Positions 16,859 to 26,343 of a DNA stretch of 64,000 nucleotides are shown here, one piece after another. This stretch comes from Deltaproteobacteria bacterium (GTDB lineage: Bacteria > Myxococcota_A > UBA9160 > UBA4427), in contig JADJOR010000006.1 in assembly GCA_016713665.1 (NCBI GenBank), forward strand, positions 124,001-188,000, read 5' to 3'. Every line of letters begins with the position of its first letter. Position 1 is the first letter of the stretch. The position numbers and the translations under genes were made by a program. Below the pieces are notes generated by a model, which saw only the letters and a list, made by a program, of their open reading frames with translations, ran no database searches and was not told the DNA's origin.

Positions 16859-18241
16859 TCAGTCCGGGTCCCCGGCTTCGACGTCTTCGCCCGCGGATCC
16901 CGCTTCGAGCCGGGCGATGCGGGTGCGCAGCGCGCGCGCCGCGTCGCGGTAGGAGGCCTTGAGTGCCGCGGTCTGCTCCCGCTGGCGCGCGAGCTGCTGC
17001 ATCTGATCGAGCGTCATCTCGGCCTGGTAGGCGAGCAGGGCGGCATGGACCCCGAACGCCGCGAGGTCGGATCGCACGCGGTTCTCGAGGCGTTCACGGG
17101 CGGTAGCGCGCAGGTCGGGGCGGTTCGGCGGGCTCGTGAGGGCACTGCGCACGCGGGTCCAGTGGCGCTCGAGTGCCGGCGCGACCGCGGGGGCGACGCC
17201 GCGCCAGGCAGTGGGCGGCTCGGCCCGAAGCGCGGCGAAGCGCTGCTCCGCCGCTTCCCAGTCGCGCAGCAGCCAGGCTTCGAGGCCGTGCTGCGAGAGG
17301 AGCCCGCTGAATTTTCCCCCGTCCCCGGCTTCGCGGGCGACCAGCGCTGCCTTCACGCCGAAGGCGAGGGCGGTGATCGCGCCGTGGAGCGACGAGCCGA
17401 GGTAGACCTCCGCGTGGGCGATGCAGGCGACGAGCTCGCAGAGGCTCGCGGGGCGGTCGACGACGAGCGCCGGCTGCCGAAGCCGCGCTCCGAGCGCGCG
17501 GACGAGCGCGTCGTCGCCGTGGCAGGCGCCCAGGGCGAGCAGGACGGGCATCGCCCCTGCCTGCTCGGCGATCCTCTCGATGCGCGCGGCGGCGAGCGGG
17601 ATCTCGTCGCGCAGATATCGCGCGTTCGCATGGAAGGCGAGGGTCGGCCCGCGTCGCTCGACGCCGCGCGTGCGAAACGCTTCTGCATGGGCGCGCTCGA
17701 GCTCGGCCGCGGAGTAGAGCGACGCGACCTCGAAGCCGCTATCGGGCACGACGAGGGCCTCGCGATCGCAGCCTGCCTGGCGCATCAGCGTTGCGCTGCG
17801 CGCGTCGCGGACCGCGAGGTAGTCGACGAACCCGCTCGCCCAGTCGAGCACCGCCGCGGCCCGGGGCGCGAAGGCCGAAGGCAGCCCCGGCGCGTTCCAG
17901 ACCAGCGGGGCCCCGGCCTCGAGGGCGCGCTCGGCGGCCCCCAGCCAGAGGGAGGGGTAGGCCATCAACGCCCGGGCGGGCGGGTCGCGGTAGTCGGCGA
18001 GCGGAGAGGGCGATGGGTGGATCAGGTGGCCACCGCCGACGATGACGCCGGCGACGGGGCCTTCGATCTGCTCCGGACTCCGGCTGGTCACACCGCCTGC
18101 GATCGGCGGGGCCCCCCCGACCGGCGAGACGTGGATCAGCGGGCCGAGATCGCCGAGGCGGCGCTCGAGGATCAGGGGGAAGAGCAGGTCGCCGTAGTTG
18201 GCGACGTCGAAGGTGCCGTAGTGGAGGATCGGGGCGGACAT
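16859..18241 (-). CDS. Polysaccharide pyruvyl transferase family protein
   Basis: A 460-residue enzyme of the CsaB/WcaK-type fold, which transfers pyruvate from phosphoenolpyruvate to form ketals on surface sugars. The N-terminus ILHYGTFDVANYGDLLFPL matches the conserved 'G.....N.GD.L' opening. A VIVGGGHLIHP segment near residue 85 and a late VYLGSSLHGAITALAFGV motif near residue 325 are the typical GGG and S-x-L-H-G-x-I-x-A sites. The last ~100 residues are charged and helical (probable coiled coil) and are longer than usual. It belongs with the glycan genes upstream. TAGCCT (minus strand, plus 18250-18255) ends 8 nt before the ATG, with no Shine-Dalgarno. Confidence 0.82.
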   Translation of the reverse strand: MSAPILHYGTFDVANYGDLLFPLILERRLGDLGPLIHVSPVGGAPPIAGGVTSRSPEQIEGPVAGVIVGGGHLIHPSPSPLADYRDPPARALMAYPSLWLGAAERALEAGAPLVWNAPGLPSAFAPRAAAVLDWASGFVDYLAVRDARSATLMRQAGCDREALVVPDSGFEVASLYSAAELERAHAEAFRTRGVERRGPTLAFHANARYLRDEIPLAAARIERIAEQAGAMPVLLALGACHGDDALVRALGARLRQPALVVDRPASLCELVACIAHAEVYLGSSLHGAITALAFGVKAALVAREAGDGGKFSGLLSQHGLEAWLLRDWEAAEQRFAALRAEPPTAWRGVAPAVAPALERHWTRVRSALTSPPNRPDLRATARERLENRVRSDLAAFGVHAALLAYQAEMTLDQMQQLARQREQTAALKASYRDAARALRTRIARLEAGSAGEDVEAGDPD

Positions 18242-18269
18242 CCGCGGGCAGGCTAGCCGAGGGGAGGGG

Positions 18270-18299
18270 TTGCAGGGGCGGGCTTCGATCGCGTAGCAT
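18270..18299 (+). promoter_or_regulatory. Candidate sigma70-type promoter
   Basis: TTGCAG at 18270-18275, 18-nt spacer, TAGCAT at 18294-18299; each box matches 4 of 6 consensus bases. It would drive the 18359 gene with a 55-nt leader that contains its GAGGTGAA ribosome-binding site. Confidence 0.4.
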
Positions 18300-18358
18300 G
18301 CGGGGCGCCCATCCGAACCGAATCGTCTGCATCCTTCGATGCCCCGCGAGGTGAAGCC

Positions 18359-18841
18359 ATGAACGCGAACGCCGCCGTCTCCGAACCGATGAGCCAGCTC
18401 GAGATCCGCAAGGGGGCCGACGCCGCCCTCGCCGTCGGCGGCCTGCGCTTCGTCGCTTGCCGCCGCGAGGTCGACGTGGTCGACGGCGGGATCACGCTCT
18501 ACGTGAACAGCGCGCTGCCCGGGGACGACCGCGAGCTTCTCCGCTTCGATCTCTTCCGCAATCGGCCGCATTACCATGCGCCCGCCGAGAACGCGCAGGA
18601 GACCGGGATCCCGAGCTCGACCGAGGGCGGCGTGCGCGAATGGGTGATCGACCAGCTCTCCCGTCGCGCGGGCGAGCTCGTCGAGGAAGCCGGCTTCCAT
18701 GCGCTGCGCGCCCAGCTCGACCCGGCCGCCATCGCAGCGGCGCCGCCGGCGCTGCGGAGACTGCTCGATGGACTCGCCGAGCCGACCGAGATCTCCTACT
18801 TCCCGATCCCGACGGCGAAGCTCGAGGCGCTCAAGCGCTAG
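18359..18841 (+). CDS. Conserved hypothetical protein (DUF7700-like)
   Basis: A 160-residue soluble protein. The central part reads LRFDLFRNRPHYHAP near residues 61-75, followed by TEGGVREWVIDQL; the F-[DR]-x-F-R-x-x-P-H-Y-H pattern is one I recall from small unnamed proteins (DUF7700-like) of deltaproteobacteria and planctomycetes. The clustered His and Tyr suggest a metal or small-ligand site, which is inference. It has a strong GAGGTGAA Shine-Dalgarno 5-6 nt before the ATG and its own promoter-like pair at 18270-18299. Its stop overlaps the stop of the convergent pseudouridine synthase by 4 bp. Confidence 0.6.
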   Translation: MNANAAVSEPMSQLEIRKGADAALAVGGLRFVACRREVDVVDGGITLYVNSALPGDDRELLRFDLFRNRPHYHAPAENAQETGIPSSTEGGVREWVIDQLSRRAGELVEEAGFHALRAQLDPAAIAAAPPALRRLLDGLAEPTEISYFPIPTAKLEALKR

Positions 18842-19569
18842 TCGGCGGAGGGCGCCGCGTCCGGGGCGTCCGCGACGGTGCGCCCGCAGCGGACGTGGAG
18901 CTCCCGGACCTCCTCGGGCGTGAGATCGCGCCACTCGCCGAGCTCGAGCTCGTCGATCACGACGTGCATGATCCGGATCCGCTTCAGCCGCCGCACGCGG
19001 TAGCCGAGGGCCTCGCACATCCGCCGGATCTGGCGGTTGAGGCCCTGGGTCAGCACGATCCGGAAGACGTTCTTCGCGACCCGCTCGGTGCTGCACGGGC
19101 GCGTCCGGGTCCCCAGGATCTCGACGCCGGCCTGCATCGCCTCGAGGAACTCGGGCGTGATGGGCCGGTCGACGGTGACGACGTACTCCTTCTCGTGGGC
19201 GTGCTCGGCGCGCAGGATCTCGTTGACGATGTCGCCGTCGTTCGTCAGCAGGATCAGCCCCTCGGAGTCCTTGTCGAGGCGGCCGATCGGGAAGATCCGC
19301 TGCGGGTGGTCGACGTAGTCGACGATGTTGCCGGGGACCGAACGCTCCGTCGTGCAGGTGATGCCGGTCGGTTTGTGGAGGGCGACGTAGACCACCGGAT
19401 TGCGCGCGCCGACGGGCTCGCCGTCGAGGGTGACGCGATCGCCGGGCTCGACCTTGCTGCCGAGGGTGGCCGGCGCTCCGGTGATCGCCACGCGGCCGGC
19501 TTCGATCCAGGCGTCCGCCTCGCGCCGAGAGCAGGCCCCTGATTCGCTGATGAACTTGTTGATGCGCAT
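18838..19569 (-). CDS. rluF: 23S rRNA pseudouridine synthase, RluF/RluB type
   Basis: A 243-residue enzyme. An N-terminal S4 RNA-binding domain (MRINKFISESGACSRREADAW..., residues 1-50) precedes the RsuA/RluB/RluF catalytic domain. The catalytic Asp is D99 in FPIGRLDKDSEGLILLTNDG (residues 93-112), and the C-terminal GLNRQIRRMCEALGY motif is also intact. The KPTGITCTTE segment and overall length fit RluF (E. coli U2604 of 23S rRNA) better than RsuA, but the exact target is inferred. Its start region lacks a Shine-Dalgarno, and TACAAG lies 7 nt before the ATG on the minus strand. The divergent neighbour is another rRNA modification enzyme. Confidence 0.85.
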   Translation of the reverse strand: MRINKFISESGACSRREADAWIEAGRVAITGAPATLGSKVEPGDRVTLDGEPVGARNPVVYVALHKPTGITCTTERSVPGNIVDYVDHPQRIFPIGRLDKDSEGLILLTNDGDIVNEILRAEHAHEKEYVVTVDRPITPEFLEAMQAGVEILGTRTRPCSTERVAKNVFRIVLTQGLNRQIRRMCEALGYRVRRLKRIRIMHVVIDELELGEWRDLTPEEVRELHVRCGRTVADAPDAAPSAD

Positions 19570-19623
19570 GATCCGTCTTGTAGCGCGGGGAGGCGGCGCC
19601 CTCGACTGCTACGCTGCGCGCCC

Positions 19624-20856
19624 ATGTCGCCCGCCGCCTCCGATTCGATGCTTCCCGTCGTCACGATCCGGGCCCGCGACGCCCGTCGGGTCGCTGCGGG
19701 CCATCCCTGGGTCTTCGATGGCGCCCTCGAATCGGCGCCCTCGGGCCTGGTCGACGGGGCGATCGTCGCCGTCGAGGACCCGAGCCACCGCCTGCTCGGG
19801 ATCGGCCCCTACAACGGCAAGTCGCGCATCCGGGTCCGCCTGCTCGCCCGCCAGTCCGTCGCGATCGACGTCGATTTCTTCGAGCGCCGGATCCGCTCGG
19901 CGCTCGCCGTCCGCGAACGGCATCTGCCGGGGGCGAGCTCGTACCGCGTCGTCAACTCCGAGAGCGACGGGCTCTCGGGCCTGGTCGTCGATCGCTACGA
20001 GGACGTGCTGGTCCTGCAGATCGCGTCGCTCGGGCTCGAGCAGCGCAAGGCCGCGATCGTCGAGGCCCTGGCGCGCGTCTGCAAGCCCCGGGCGATCCTC
20101 GAGCGCAGCGAGGGCGCCTCGCGCCGCTTCGAAGGGCTCGAGCCCGCGAGCGGTCTGCTCGCCGGCTCGCTCGAGTCGCCCCGCGCGCTCCCGATCCGGC
20201 TGAACGGTCTGCAATTCGAGGTCGATCTCGAGGCGGGTCACAAGACGGGCCTCTACCTCGACCAGCAGGCCAACTACGAGGCGGTCGCGCGCTTCGCCCG
20301 GGGCGCTCGCGTGCTCGACTGCTTCAGCTTCCTCGGCGGCTTCGGGCTCCATGCGGCCCGGGCCGGGGCGGCCCACGTCCGGATGCTCGACCAGAGCGCG
20401 GAGGCGGTGGCGGCCTCGCTCCGCAATGCCGCGGCCAACGGCCTCGACGGGCGCTGCGAAGCGGAGGTCGCGAACGTCTTCGACTGGCTCAAGGCGAAGA
20501 GCCGGGCCGAGGTCCGCGAGCGCGAGGCGCCGTGGGACCTGATCGTGCTCGACCCGCCCTCGTTCACCCGCAGCCGGAGCAGCGTGCCCGACGCGCTGCG
20601 CGGCTACAAGGAGATCCATCTGCGCGCGCTGCGGCTGCTGGCGCCGGGGGGTGTGCTCGCGACCTTCTGCTGCTCGCATCACGTCGACGCGCAGGCCTTC
20701 CAGTCGGCGATCCAGGCGGCGGCCTTCGACGCGCGGGTCGTGCTGCGGCGGGTGGCATGTTATTCGCAGTCGCCCGATCATCCGGTCGTCCCCTCGATTC
20801 CCGAGACCGAGTATCTGAAGGGCTTCGCGTTCGAGAAGGTGGAAGAGGGCGGCTGA
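19624..20856 (+). CDS. rlmI: 23S rRNA (cytosine-C5) methyltransferase, RlmI-like
   Basis: A 410-residue protein with an N-terminal PUA domain (about residues 10-85, with GHPWVFDGALE) followed by a bridging domain and a C-terminal class I methyltransferase. The SAM site is VLDCFSFLGGFGLHAARAGA near residues 232-251, and the catalytic-loop motif LIVLDPPSFTRS is near residue 308. These are the RlmI-type signatures (m5C1962 of 23S rRNA). Length and domain order match the family. There is no Shine-Dalgarno; TACGCT at 19610-19615 ends 8 nt before the ATG, suggesting a leaderless transcript. It lies 29 nt upstream of the MBL gene, so cotranscription is likely. Confidence 0.85.
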   Translation: MSPAASDSMLPVVTIRARDARRVAAGHPWVFDGALESAPSGLVDGAIVAVEDPSHRLLGIGPYNGKSRIRVRLLARQSVAIDVDFFERRIRSALAVRERHLPGASSYRVVNSESDGLSGLVVDRYEDVLVLQIASLGLEQRKAAIVEALARVCKPRAILERSEGASRRFEGLEPASGLLAGSLESPRALPIRLNGLQFEVDLEAGHKTGLYLDQQANYEAVARFARGARVLDCFSFLGGFGLHAARAGAAHVRMLDQSAEAVAASLRNAAANGLDGRCEAEVANVFDWLKAKSRAEVREREAPWDLIVLDPPSFTRSRSSVPDALRGYKEIHLRALRLLAPGGVLATFCCSHHVDAQAFQSAIQAAAFDARVVLRRVACYSQSPDHPVVPSIPETEYLKGFAFEKVEEGG

Positions 20857-20885
20857 GAGCCCGCGCGCGGGCAGGAGGAGCGGTC

Positions 20886-21953
20886 ATGCTGAAGCGAACG
20901 GGGTGGCTCGTCGGATTGGCGCTCGGTCTCAGTGTCCTCTGGAGCTGTCGCGCACCGATCGCCCTGCGCGTGATGGACCGGGCGCTCGCGCGCAACATGC
21001 GCGCCGATCCGATCGCGGCGTTGCCCGACGGCCTCCATGTCCTGCTCTGTGGCGCCGGGGGACCGCTGCCGGATCCCGTGCGCTCGGGCCCCTGCGCCGC
21101 GGTCATCGCCGGCGGGACGCTGGTCGTCGTCGACGCCGGGACCGGCGGTGCGCGCAATCTGCAGCGCATGGGCTTCGTGCCGGGCCGCACGACCGCGGTC
21201 TTCCTGACCCATTTCCACTCCGACCACATCGACGGCCTCGGCGAGCTCGCGCTCCTGCGCTGGACCGGGGGTGCCCACGCGGACCCGCTTCCGGTTCACG
21301 GCCCGAACGGCGTCGAGGAGATCGTCGCGGGCTTCACGCAGGCTTATCGGCGGGATGTCGGCTACCGCGTCGCCCACCACGGCGAGGCGACGGTGCCCCC
21401 CTCCGGCGCGGGCATGCGCGCCATCGCTTTCCCGCTGCCCGCCGAGGGCGAAGCGCCGGTCGTGTTCTCCGCGAACGGCCTCGAGGTCCGCGCCTTCGCC
21501 GTCGACCACGCGCCCGTCGAGCCCGCCGTCGGCTACCGCTTCGACTACCGCGGTCGCTCGGTCCTGATCAGCGGAGACACCGCGAAGTCCGCGAACCTCG
21601 AGGCGAGAGCGAAGGGCGTCGACCTGCTCGTCCACGAGGCCCTGTCGCCGGAGCTCGTCGGGCGCCTCCACACCGCGGCCGAGAACGCCGGTCGCGCGAA
21701 CCTCGCGAAGATCACCGCCGACATCCCCGACTATCACACGAGCCCGGTCGAGGCGGCGCAGATCGCCCGGTCGGCGGGGGTGGACCATCTGCTCTTCTAT
21801 CACGTCGTGCCGCCGCTGCCGGTGCCCGGGCTCGAGGGGGTCTTCCTGGCGGGCGTCTCGAAGGCATTCGACGGGGACGTCACCCTCGGCCGCGACGGGA
21901 CGCTCGTCTCGCTGCCGAGCGGGAGCGACGCGATCGAGGTCGACGAGCGATGA
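20886..21953 (+). CDS. MBL-fold metallo-hydrolase, probable lipoprotein or membrane-anchored (RNase Z/arylsulfatase-like)
   Basis: A 355-residue protein. A short hydrophobic N-terminus ends in VLWSC at residue 21, a lipobox-like site with an unusual Trp at -2, so it is probably anchored in the envelope. The metal site THFHSDHIDG is at residues 108-117. Further ligands follow in the form VDHAP (near 204) and SGDTAKS (near 227), with a C-terminal YHVVPP His. The organisation resembles the arylsulfatase/RNase Z-like MBL branch. The GAGGAG Shine-Dalgarno 5-7 nt before the ATG fixes the start. The gene is followed 24 nt later by an SGNH hydrolase. The substrate is unknown. Confidence 0.78.
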   Translation: MLKRTGWLVGLALGLSVLWSCRAPIALRVMDRALARNMRADPIAALPDGLHVLLCGAGGPLPDPVRSGPCAAVIAGGTLVVVDAGTGGARNLQRMGFVPGRTTAVFLTHFHSDHIDGLGELALLRWTGGAHADPLPVHGPNGVEEIVAGFTQAYRRDVGYRVAHHGEATVPPSGAGMRAIAFPLPAEGEAPVVFSANGLEVRAFAVDHAPVEPAVGYRFDYRGRSVLISGDTAKSANLEARAKGVDLLVHEALSPELVGRLHTAAENAGRANLAKITADIPDYHTSPVEAAQIARSAGVDHLLFYHVVPPLPVPGLEGVFLAGVSKAFDGDVTLGRDGTLVSLPSGSDAIEVDER

Positions 21954-21977
21954 AGGCAGGACGATGAGGACGGCGCG

Positions 21978-23234
21978 ATGACGGCTGCGGGCGGACGCGG
22001 GCGTCGGGTCGCGATCCGGGCGATGGCGCTCGGGCTCGGGCTGCTGCTCGCCGAGGGCGGGCTCCGGCTCTTCGGGATCGCCTATCCCGCCTGGGATCGA
22101 CCGACGGCGGGGCTCGGCGAGTGGGGCGAGCCGAATGCCCGGGGCTGGGCCGTCGGCGAGGCGAGGCAGTACGTCGAGCTCAACGCCGAAGGCGCCCGCG
22201 ACGTCGACCACGCGGTCGCGAAGCCCGAAGGCGTCCACCGCGTCGTCGTGCTCGGCGACTCCTATGCGGCCGCCTACGAGGTCGAACGCGAACAGGCCTT
22301 CTGGGCCGTCGCCGAGCGCGCGCTCGCGGCGTGCCCCGCTCTCGACGGGCGCCGCGTCGAGATGATCAACCTCTCGAAGCGCGGCTTCGGGACCGCCGAG
22401 GAGCTCCTCGTCTGGCGCAAGCTCGGGGCGAAGTACGCGCCGGATCAGGTCGTGCTCGCGTTCTATACGGGCAACGACTTCCGCAACAACAGCCCGGACC
22501 TGAAGGCCTCGGGGCGCCCGTATTTCCGGATCGAGGGCGGAGGCCTCGTGCTCGACGAGTCCTATGCCGAGGATCCCGCCTATCAGCGCTGGGTCGGATG
22601 GCCCGGGGATCTCTGGTACGGACTCGTGCGCCATGTGCGGCTCGTTCAGGTCGTGCGGCATGTCCGGCGGCAGGTGAAGGCGCTGCTCGAGACGCGCGAG
22701 GCGCAGCGGAAGGCGGGCGAGGGCGGGGCCGGCGCCGAGGCGGGCATCGACGAGGCGATCTATCGCGAGCCGGAGGCACCGGCCTGGGAATCGGCCTGGA
22801 CGACGAGCGAGCGGCTCGTGGGGGCGATGCGCGACGAGGTCGAGGCGACCGGGGCGCGCTTCGTCTTCATGACGCTCTCGACCTCGGCCCAGGTCCATCC
22901 GGATGCGGCGATGCGCGAGGCGACGGCGAAGCGCCTCGGCGTGCCGGATCTCCTGTACCCGGAGCGGCGCTTCGAGGCGTTCGCCCGCGCGCAGGGGATC
23001 CACTGGCTCTCGCCCATCCCGGAGCTCGCGCGCGCCGCCGAATCGAGCGGCGAATGTGTCCACGGCTTCCCGGGGCCGTGGCCCTGCGCGGGCCATTGGA
23101 ACGCCACGGGCCACCGCATCGCGGGCGAGGTCCTCGCGCGCGAGCTCTGCGACGCGCTGCGCGAGGACCGGATTCCGACCGCTCAGGCCTCGAGCCGGAG
23201 CCCCGCGTCGATCGAGCGCGCGAGCCGCCCGTAG
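21978..23234 (+). CDS. SGNH/GDSL-type hydrolase family protein, membrane-anchored
   Basis: A 418-residue protein with an uncleaved-looking N-terminal hydrophobic segment (residues 11-26). The SGNH blocks are all present: GDSY at 93-96 with the nucleophilic Ser95, a conserved Gly in LSKRGFG, TGND with the Asn in AFYTGNDFRNN near 159, and the final Asp/His-type block HWNATGHRIA near the C-terminus. Proteins of this shape often act as carbohydrate O-acetyl-esterases or wall-polymer hydrolases in the periplasm. The substrate here is unknown. Its last 52 bp overlap the 3' end of the convergent ExbB-like gene. Confidence 0.8.
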   Translation: MTAAGGRGRRVAIRAMALGLGLLLAEGGLRLFGIAYPAWDRPTAGLGEWGEPNARGWAVGEARQYVELNAEGARDVDHAVAKPEGVHRVVVLGDSYAAAYEVEREQAFWAVAERALAACPALDGRRVEMINLSKRGFGTAEELLVWRKLGAKYAPDQVVLAFYTGNDFRNNSPDLKASGRPYFRIEGGGLVLDESYAEDPAYQRWVGWPGDLWYGLVRHVRLVQVVRHVRRQVKALLETREAQRKAGEGGAGAEAGIDEAIYREPEAPAWESAWTTSERLVGAMRDEVEATGARFVFMTLSTSAQVHPDAAMREATAKRLGVPDLLYPERRFEAFARAQGIHWLSPIPELARAAESSGECVHGFPGPWPCAGHWNATGHRIAGEVLARELCDALREDRIPTAQASSRSPASIERASRP

Positions 23235-23743
23235 AGGTGGATCTTCACGCTCTCGAGGATCGCGTAGCCGATCAGGGCGAAGATCGTCGAGGACAGCGCC
23301 ATCGCGAGGCCGCCGAGCTGCAGCATCGCGTTGGACATCTGCATCGAGTAGAGCAGCAGCGCGAGGCCGCAGACCGTGCCGATGAAGCCGATCGGCGGGA
23401 GCAGGTTCGAGTACATCGAGATCGGCTCCGCGAAGCTCGACTCGTACTCCTCGACGACGAGCTGTCTGGCCGCGTCGCGCACGAATGCATCGGGCTCGTT
23501 CGAAGCGGCCCCGGCGGCCGACGCGCGCACCTCGCGGATCAGCTCCGCGATCCGCCCGCCGACGCCGGCCTCGCCGCGCTCGGGAGAGGGGACGCGGGTC
23601 GCCGCCCGCGCGCGCCAGCAGAGGAGCGTGCCGTGCATCAACGGCCACCAGACCGCCAGCAGCGAGAGCAACGAGACCGCGAGGGTCACATGCGCCGCGC
23701 CGCCCCTCATGTCGAGCAGGCCCGAGAAAATCGACTGGTCCAT
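23183..23743 (-). CDS. ExbB/TolQ/MotA-type proton channel subunit
   Basis: A 186-residue inner-membrane protein with three membrane segments: residues about 15-37, 110-127 and 139-160. The channel-lining motifs are clear: PPIGFIGTVCGL corresponds to the G-L-x-G-T-V block and LAMALSSTIFALIGYAI to the A-L-x-T-T-x-x-G-L block, so the polar Ser/Thr residues of ExbB/TolQ are kept. A long cytoplasmic loop separates TM1 and TM2. It is shorter than ExbB (about 240 residues). The ATG has GGGAGAG upstream and lies 2 nt from the stop of the lipoprotein gene. It is the last gene of a five-gene operon that starts with the ExbD-like gene, so it probably forms a proton-driven stator with that protein. Confidence 0.82.
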   Translation of the reverse strand: MDQSIFSGLLDMRGGAAHVTLAVSLLSLLAVWWPLMHGTLLCWRARAATRVPSPERGEAGVGGRIAELIREVRASAAGAASNEPDAFVRDAARQLVVEEYESSFAEPISMYSNLLPPIGFIGTVCGLALLLYSMQMSNAMLQLGGLAMALSSTIFALIGYAILESVKIHLYGRLARSIDAGLRLEA

Positions 23744-23745
23744 CT

Positions 23746-24354
23746 TCAGATCTCTCCCGTCTGTCGCCGCAGGAGCGCGATGCCCTGCTCGAGGGTGACC
23801 GCTTCCCCGGTCGGATACAGCACCAGCATGCTCGTCATCGAGGCGAAGTCGCGCTCGAGGCGATCGATCGTCCGGCGCACCTCGCGGCGATCGTCGAGCT
23901 CGTACATCAGCACGCCCTTCGAGAGCAGGAGCTCGGCGCGAAAGGGGCGCAGCTCGGCGTGGAACTGGGCGTCGTCGGTGTCGACGATCGTGTCGACCCG
24001 CGTCTCGATATAGGGGCGCACGAAGCGCTCGAAGCGGTCGATGCCCTGGTCCTTGCCGTGGCGGCGCAGCTGCTCGAGGGTCTGGCGGAAGCTCGCGAGA
24101 TCGCGCCGCAGCCGTCGCATCGAGTATTTCTGCTGGGCCAGCGCCTCGCCGGTCAGCTGGCTCTCGACGGCTTCGCGGCCCGAGAAGCGCGCGAAGTAGG
24201 CATGGGAGTCGCCGCTTCCCGTCGAGCACGCGGTGGCGGAGAGCAGCGAGGCGGCGAGCAGCCCCGCGAGCGGGGCGAGGCCCTGCGCGCGGCGCCCGGG
24301 CGCGGCCGGCGTGAGCCGGCGCGGAGCATGGGTCGCGTTTCGATTCGAGCTCAT
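23746..24354 (-). CDS. Coiled-coil lipoprotein of the Exb/Tol-like operon
   Basis: A 202-residue lipoprotein. The signal peptide ends in LLSATACSTGSGDS, a good lipobox with Cys at about residue 43; Ser at +2 favours the outer membrane. The mature part is strongly helical and charged (many Arg, Glu, Leu and Gln), with heptad-like L/I spacing from residue 65 onward and a VDTIVDTDDAQF segment. No known family could be assigned. The start overlaps the upstream gene as ATGA (24351-24354), so translation is coupled. Placement between a secreted helical protein and an ExbB-like channel suggests a structural link between the motor and the envelope. Confidence 0.72.
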   Translation of the reverse strand: MSSNRNATHAPRRLTPAAPGRRAQGLAPLAGLLAASLLSATACSTGSGDSHAYFARFSGREAVESQLTGEALAQQKYSMRRLRRDLASFRQTLEQLRRHGKDQGIDRFERFVRPYIETRVDTIVDTDDAQFHAELRPFRAELLLSKGVLMYELDDRREVRRTIDRLERDFASMTSMLVLYPTGEAVTLEQGIALLRRQTGEI

Positions 24355-26343
24355 CGGTCTTGTCCTCCAGCGATCAGGTCCTGCAGGTCGAGGGCGGCCG
24401 CAGTCGGGTTCGTGGTCGTGCTCGGGGCGGCTCCGGTTCCGGCGCCGACCTCTTCGGCGAGGCGTCGCACGAGCGCGTGGACCGGATGGTCCCGCTGCAC
24501 CGCGAGCTCGCGGATCAGGCCCTCCTGGCCGAGCGTCGCCTTGAAGATCGGCAGCGCCTCCTCGATCGCCTGGATCCGGACGTCGAGTCGCTCGCTGCGG
24601 GAGTCGAGGCGGTCGAGATCGCTCGCGAGCTTCTCGATCGCGAAGCTCTCCTTCGAGCGGCCGGCGGCGACCCGCGGCGGGGCCGGGACGGCGTTCTCGC
24701 CCGAGTCGATCGCGGCGAGCCGCATGGCCTCCCGGCGCCGATCCGCGAGCTGATCGCGCTCGCTGCGCGTCTCGGCCATCGTGCGGGCGATCTCCGCGCG
24801 CTCCTGTGCGAGGCGCGCGAACTCGGCCTCGAGGGCGCCGATCTTCGTCTCGTCGGCGAAGCCGAAGTAGACGAGGCTGCGGTCGTTGGCGAAGGCGCTG
24901 CGGAACTTCTCGAGCACGTCGGCCCTGGCGGCGTGGTTCCCGATCCAGCGGTCGAGCTGGCGGGAGTGGACGACGCGGCCGGCGATCGGCTGGGCGACGG
25001 CCAGGAAATCCGCCTCGCGGCCCGAGCGCTGGAGGGCCACCGCGAGGGTGCCCCAGAGCGCGCGGTCGAAGGGGAAGTAGCGGAGCGCCGTCTGGTACTG
25101 CCGGATCGCCTCGGCGATCTGCTCCGGCGAGGCGTCGCCCGCCGAGAAGAAGAGCACGCCGTCGCCGATGCCGCGGGCCGCCTGATAGGCGCCGAAGTAG
25201 GCGGCGTCGGGCAGGGCCTCGCCGGTCGTGTCGCCGTCGAAGCGCTGGAAGGCGTGCAGGTAGCGGGAGTAGTGGTTGATGGCGTGGACGATCGCCTCGT
25301 CGTCGAGCGTGCCGGCCTCGTTCTCGACCGACATGTAGTAGCGGGCGGCGTTGAAGGTCGCGTCCTGGATCTCGGCCCAGAGGCCCTGCATCGCGGCGAC
25401 GTAGGCGTCGCGGCCCTGGTCGAGATAGCCGAGGCGCTCCCATCCGCCGGCGCGAGCGGCGTGGAGCGACTCGTAGAGCTCGATGCCGCGGTCGATGCTG
25501 AAGGGGATGTCGAGCAGGATCGCGCGCTTCGTGCGCTCGCCCGTCGCGAAGACCTCGCTCTGCTGGCGCAGCGCCCGGGAGCTCCTTCGACGACGCCTCG
25601 ACCGGCACCGTCTCGGGATCGGCACCGACCCGCTCGTCGGCGAGCACGCGCACGACCGCGCCGAGGGGATCGATGTCGCCGTCGAGGGCCTCGGTCTGGG
25701 AGTGGATCAGGATCAGGCGCGCCACGCTCTCGTAGAGATGGGGCAGGGTCCGGACGAAGCCGGCGTTGCCGTTCTCGGTGAGGGCGAGCGTGCGATAGGT
25801 CTCGAAGGGGACCTCGAGCGGCGTGATCACCGCGAGCCAGAGCGCGAGGACCTCGTCGACGAAGGCCTCGGCGTCGCCGGCGGAGAGCGCCTGATGCGCG
25901 TGGATCGTGTGGAACCAGTAGCGGTTCTCGTGGCGATCGAGGCGGTCGCTCAGGGACTCGATCGTGGTCGCCGCGAGCTCGAGACCGTTCGGCAGGTCGC
26001 CCGTCCGGAAGAGGATGAGCTCGGCGATCGCCTTGCGGCGGATCCCGATCTCGCTGCTCTTCGCCGCGCGTCCGGCGCGCGGCGCGAAGGTCTCGGCGTG
26101 GTACTCGGCGAGCCGGGTCCCGACGGCGTTCTCCGCGCGCTGGATCAGGCCGCGCAGGTCGTCGGTGTCGGCGGCGGAGTAGACGTAGGCGTGGTCGAGG
26201 TAGTCCTCCCAGCGCGCCTCCTCGGCGCTCGCTGCGGAGGCGCCTGCGGCCACGAGGGCGGTCGCCGCGAGGGCGAGGACGAGCGGACGGCTCGTTCGGC
26301 GCAGCGCGCGCCATCCGATTCGCAAGCAGTGCTGCATCTTCAT
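24351..26343 (-). CDS. Secreted helical repeat (TPR-like) protein of the Exb/Tol-like operon, frameshifted
   Basis: A protein of about 660 residues if the frame is repaired. The N-terminal part (26343 to about 25580) has a signal peptide (LVLALAATALVAAGASA) and all-helical sequence, including AETFAPRAGRAAKS and repeated A-x-x-x-Y/F helices. The C-terminal part (to 24351) continues with LRQQSEVFATGERTK, TPR-like helices (RQYQTALRYFPFDRALWGTL) and a long coiled coil with many EAR/ERA repeats. The frame changes at the CCCGGG at 25574-25579; removing one base restores KELPALRQQ. Its start overlaps the TonB-like gene (ATGA at 26343-26340) and its stop overlaps the lipoprotein start. No known family is recognised beyond TPR/coiled-coil character. 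Confidence 0.68.

Noticed and set aside
20778..23648. A 956-codon minus-strand frame
   Set aside because: It is antisense to the MBL and SGNH genes, has no motif and is dominated by Arg, Asp, Glu and Leu, as expected for a shadow frame.
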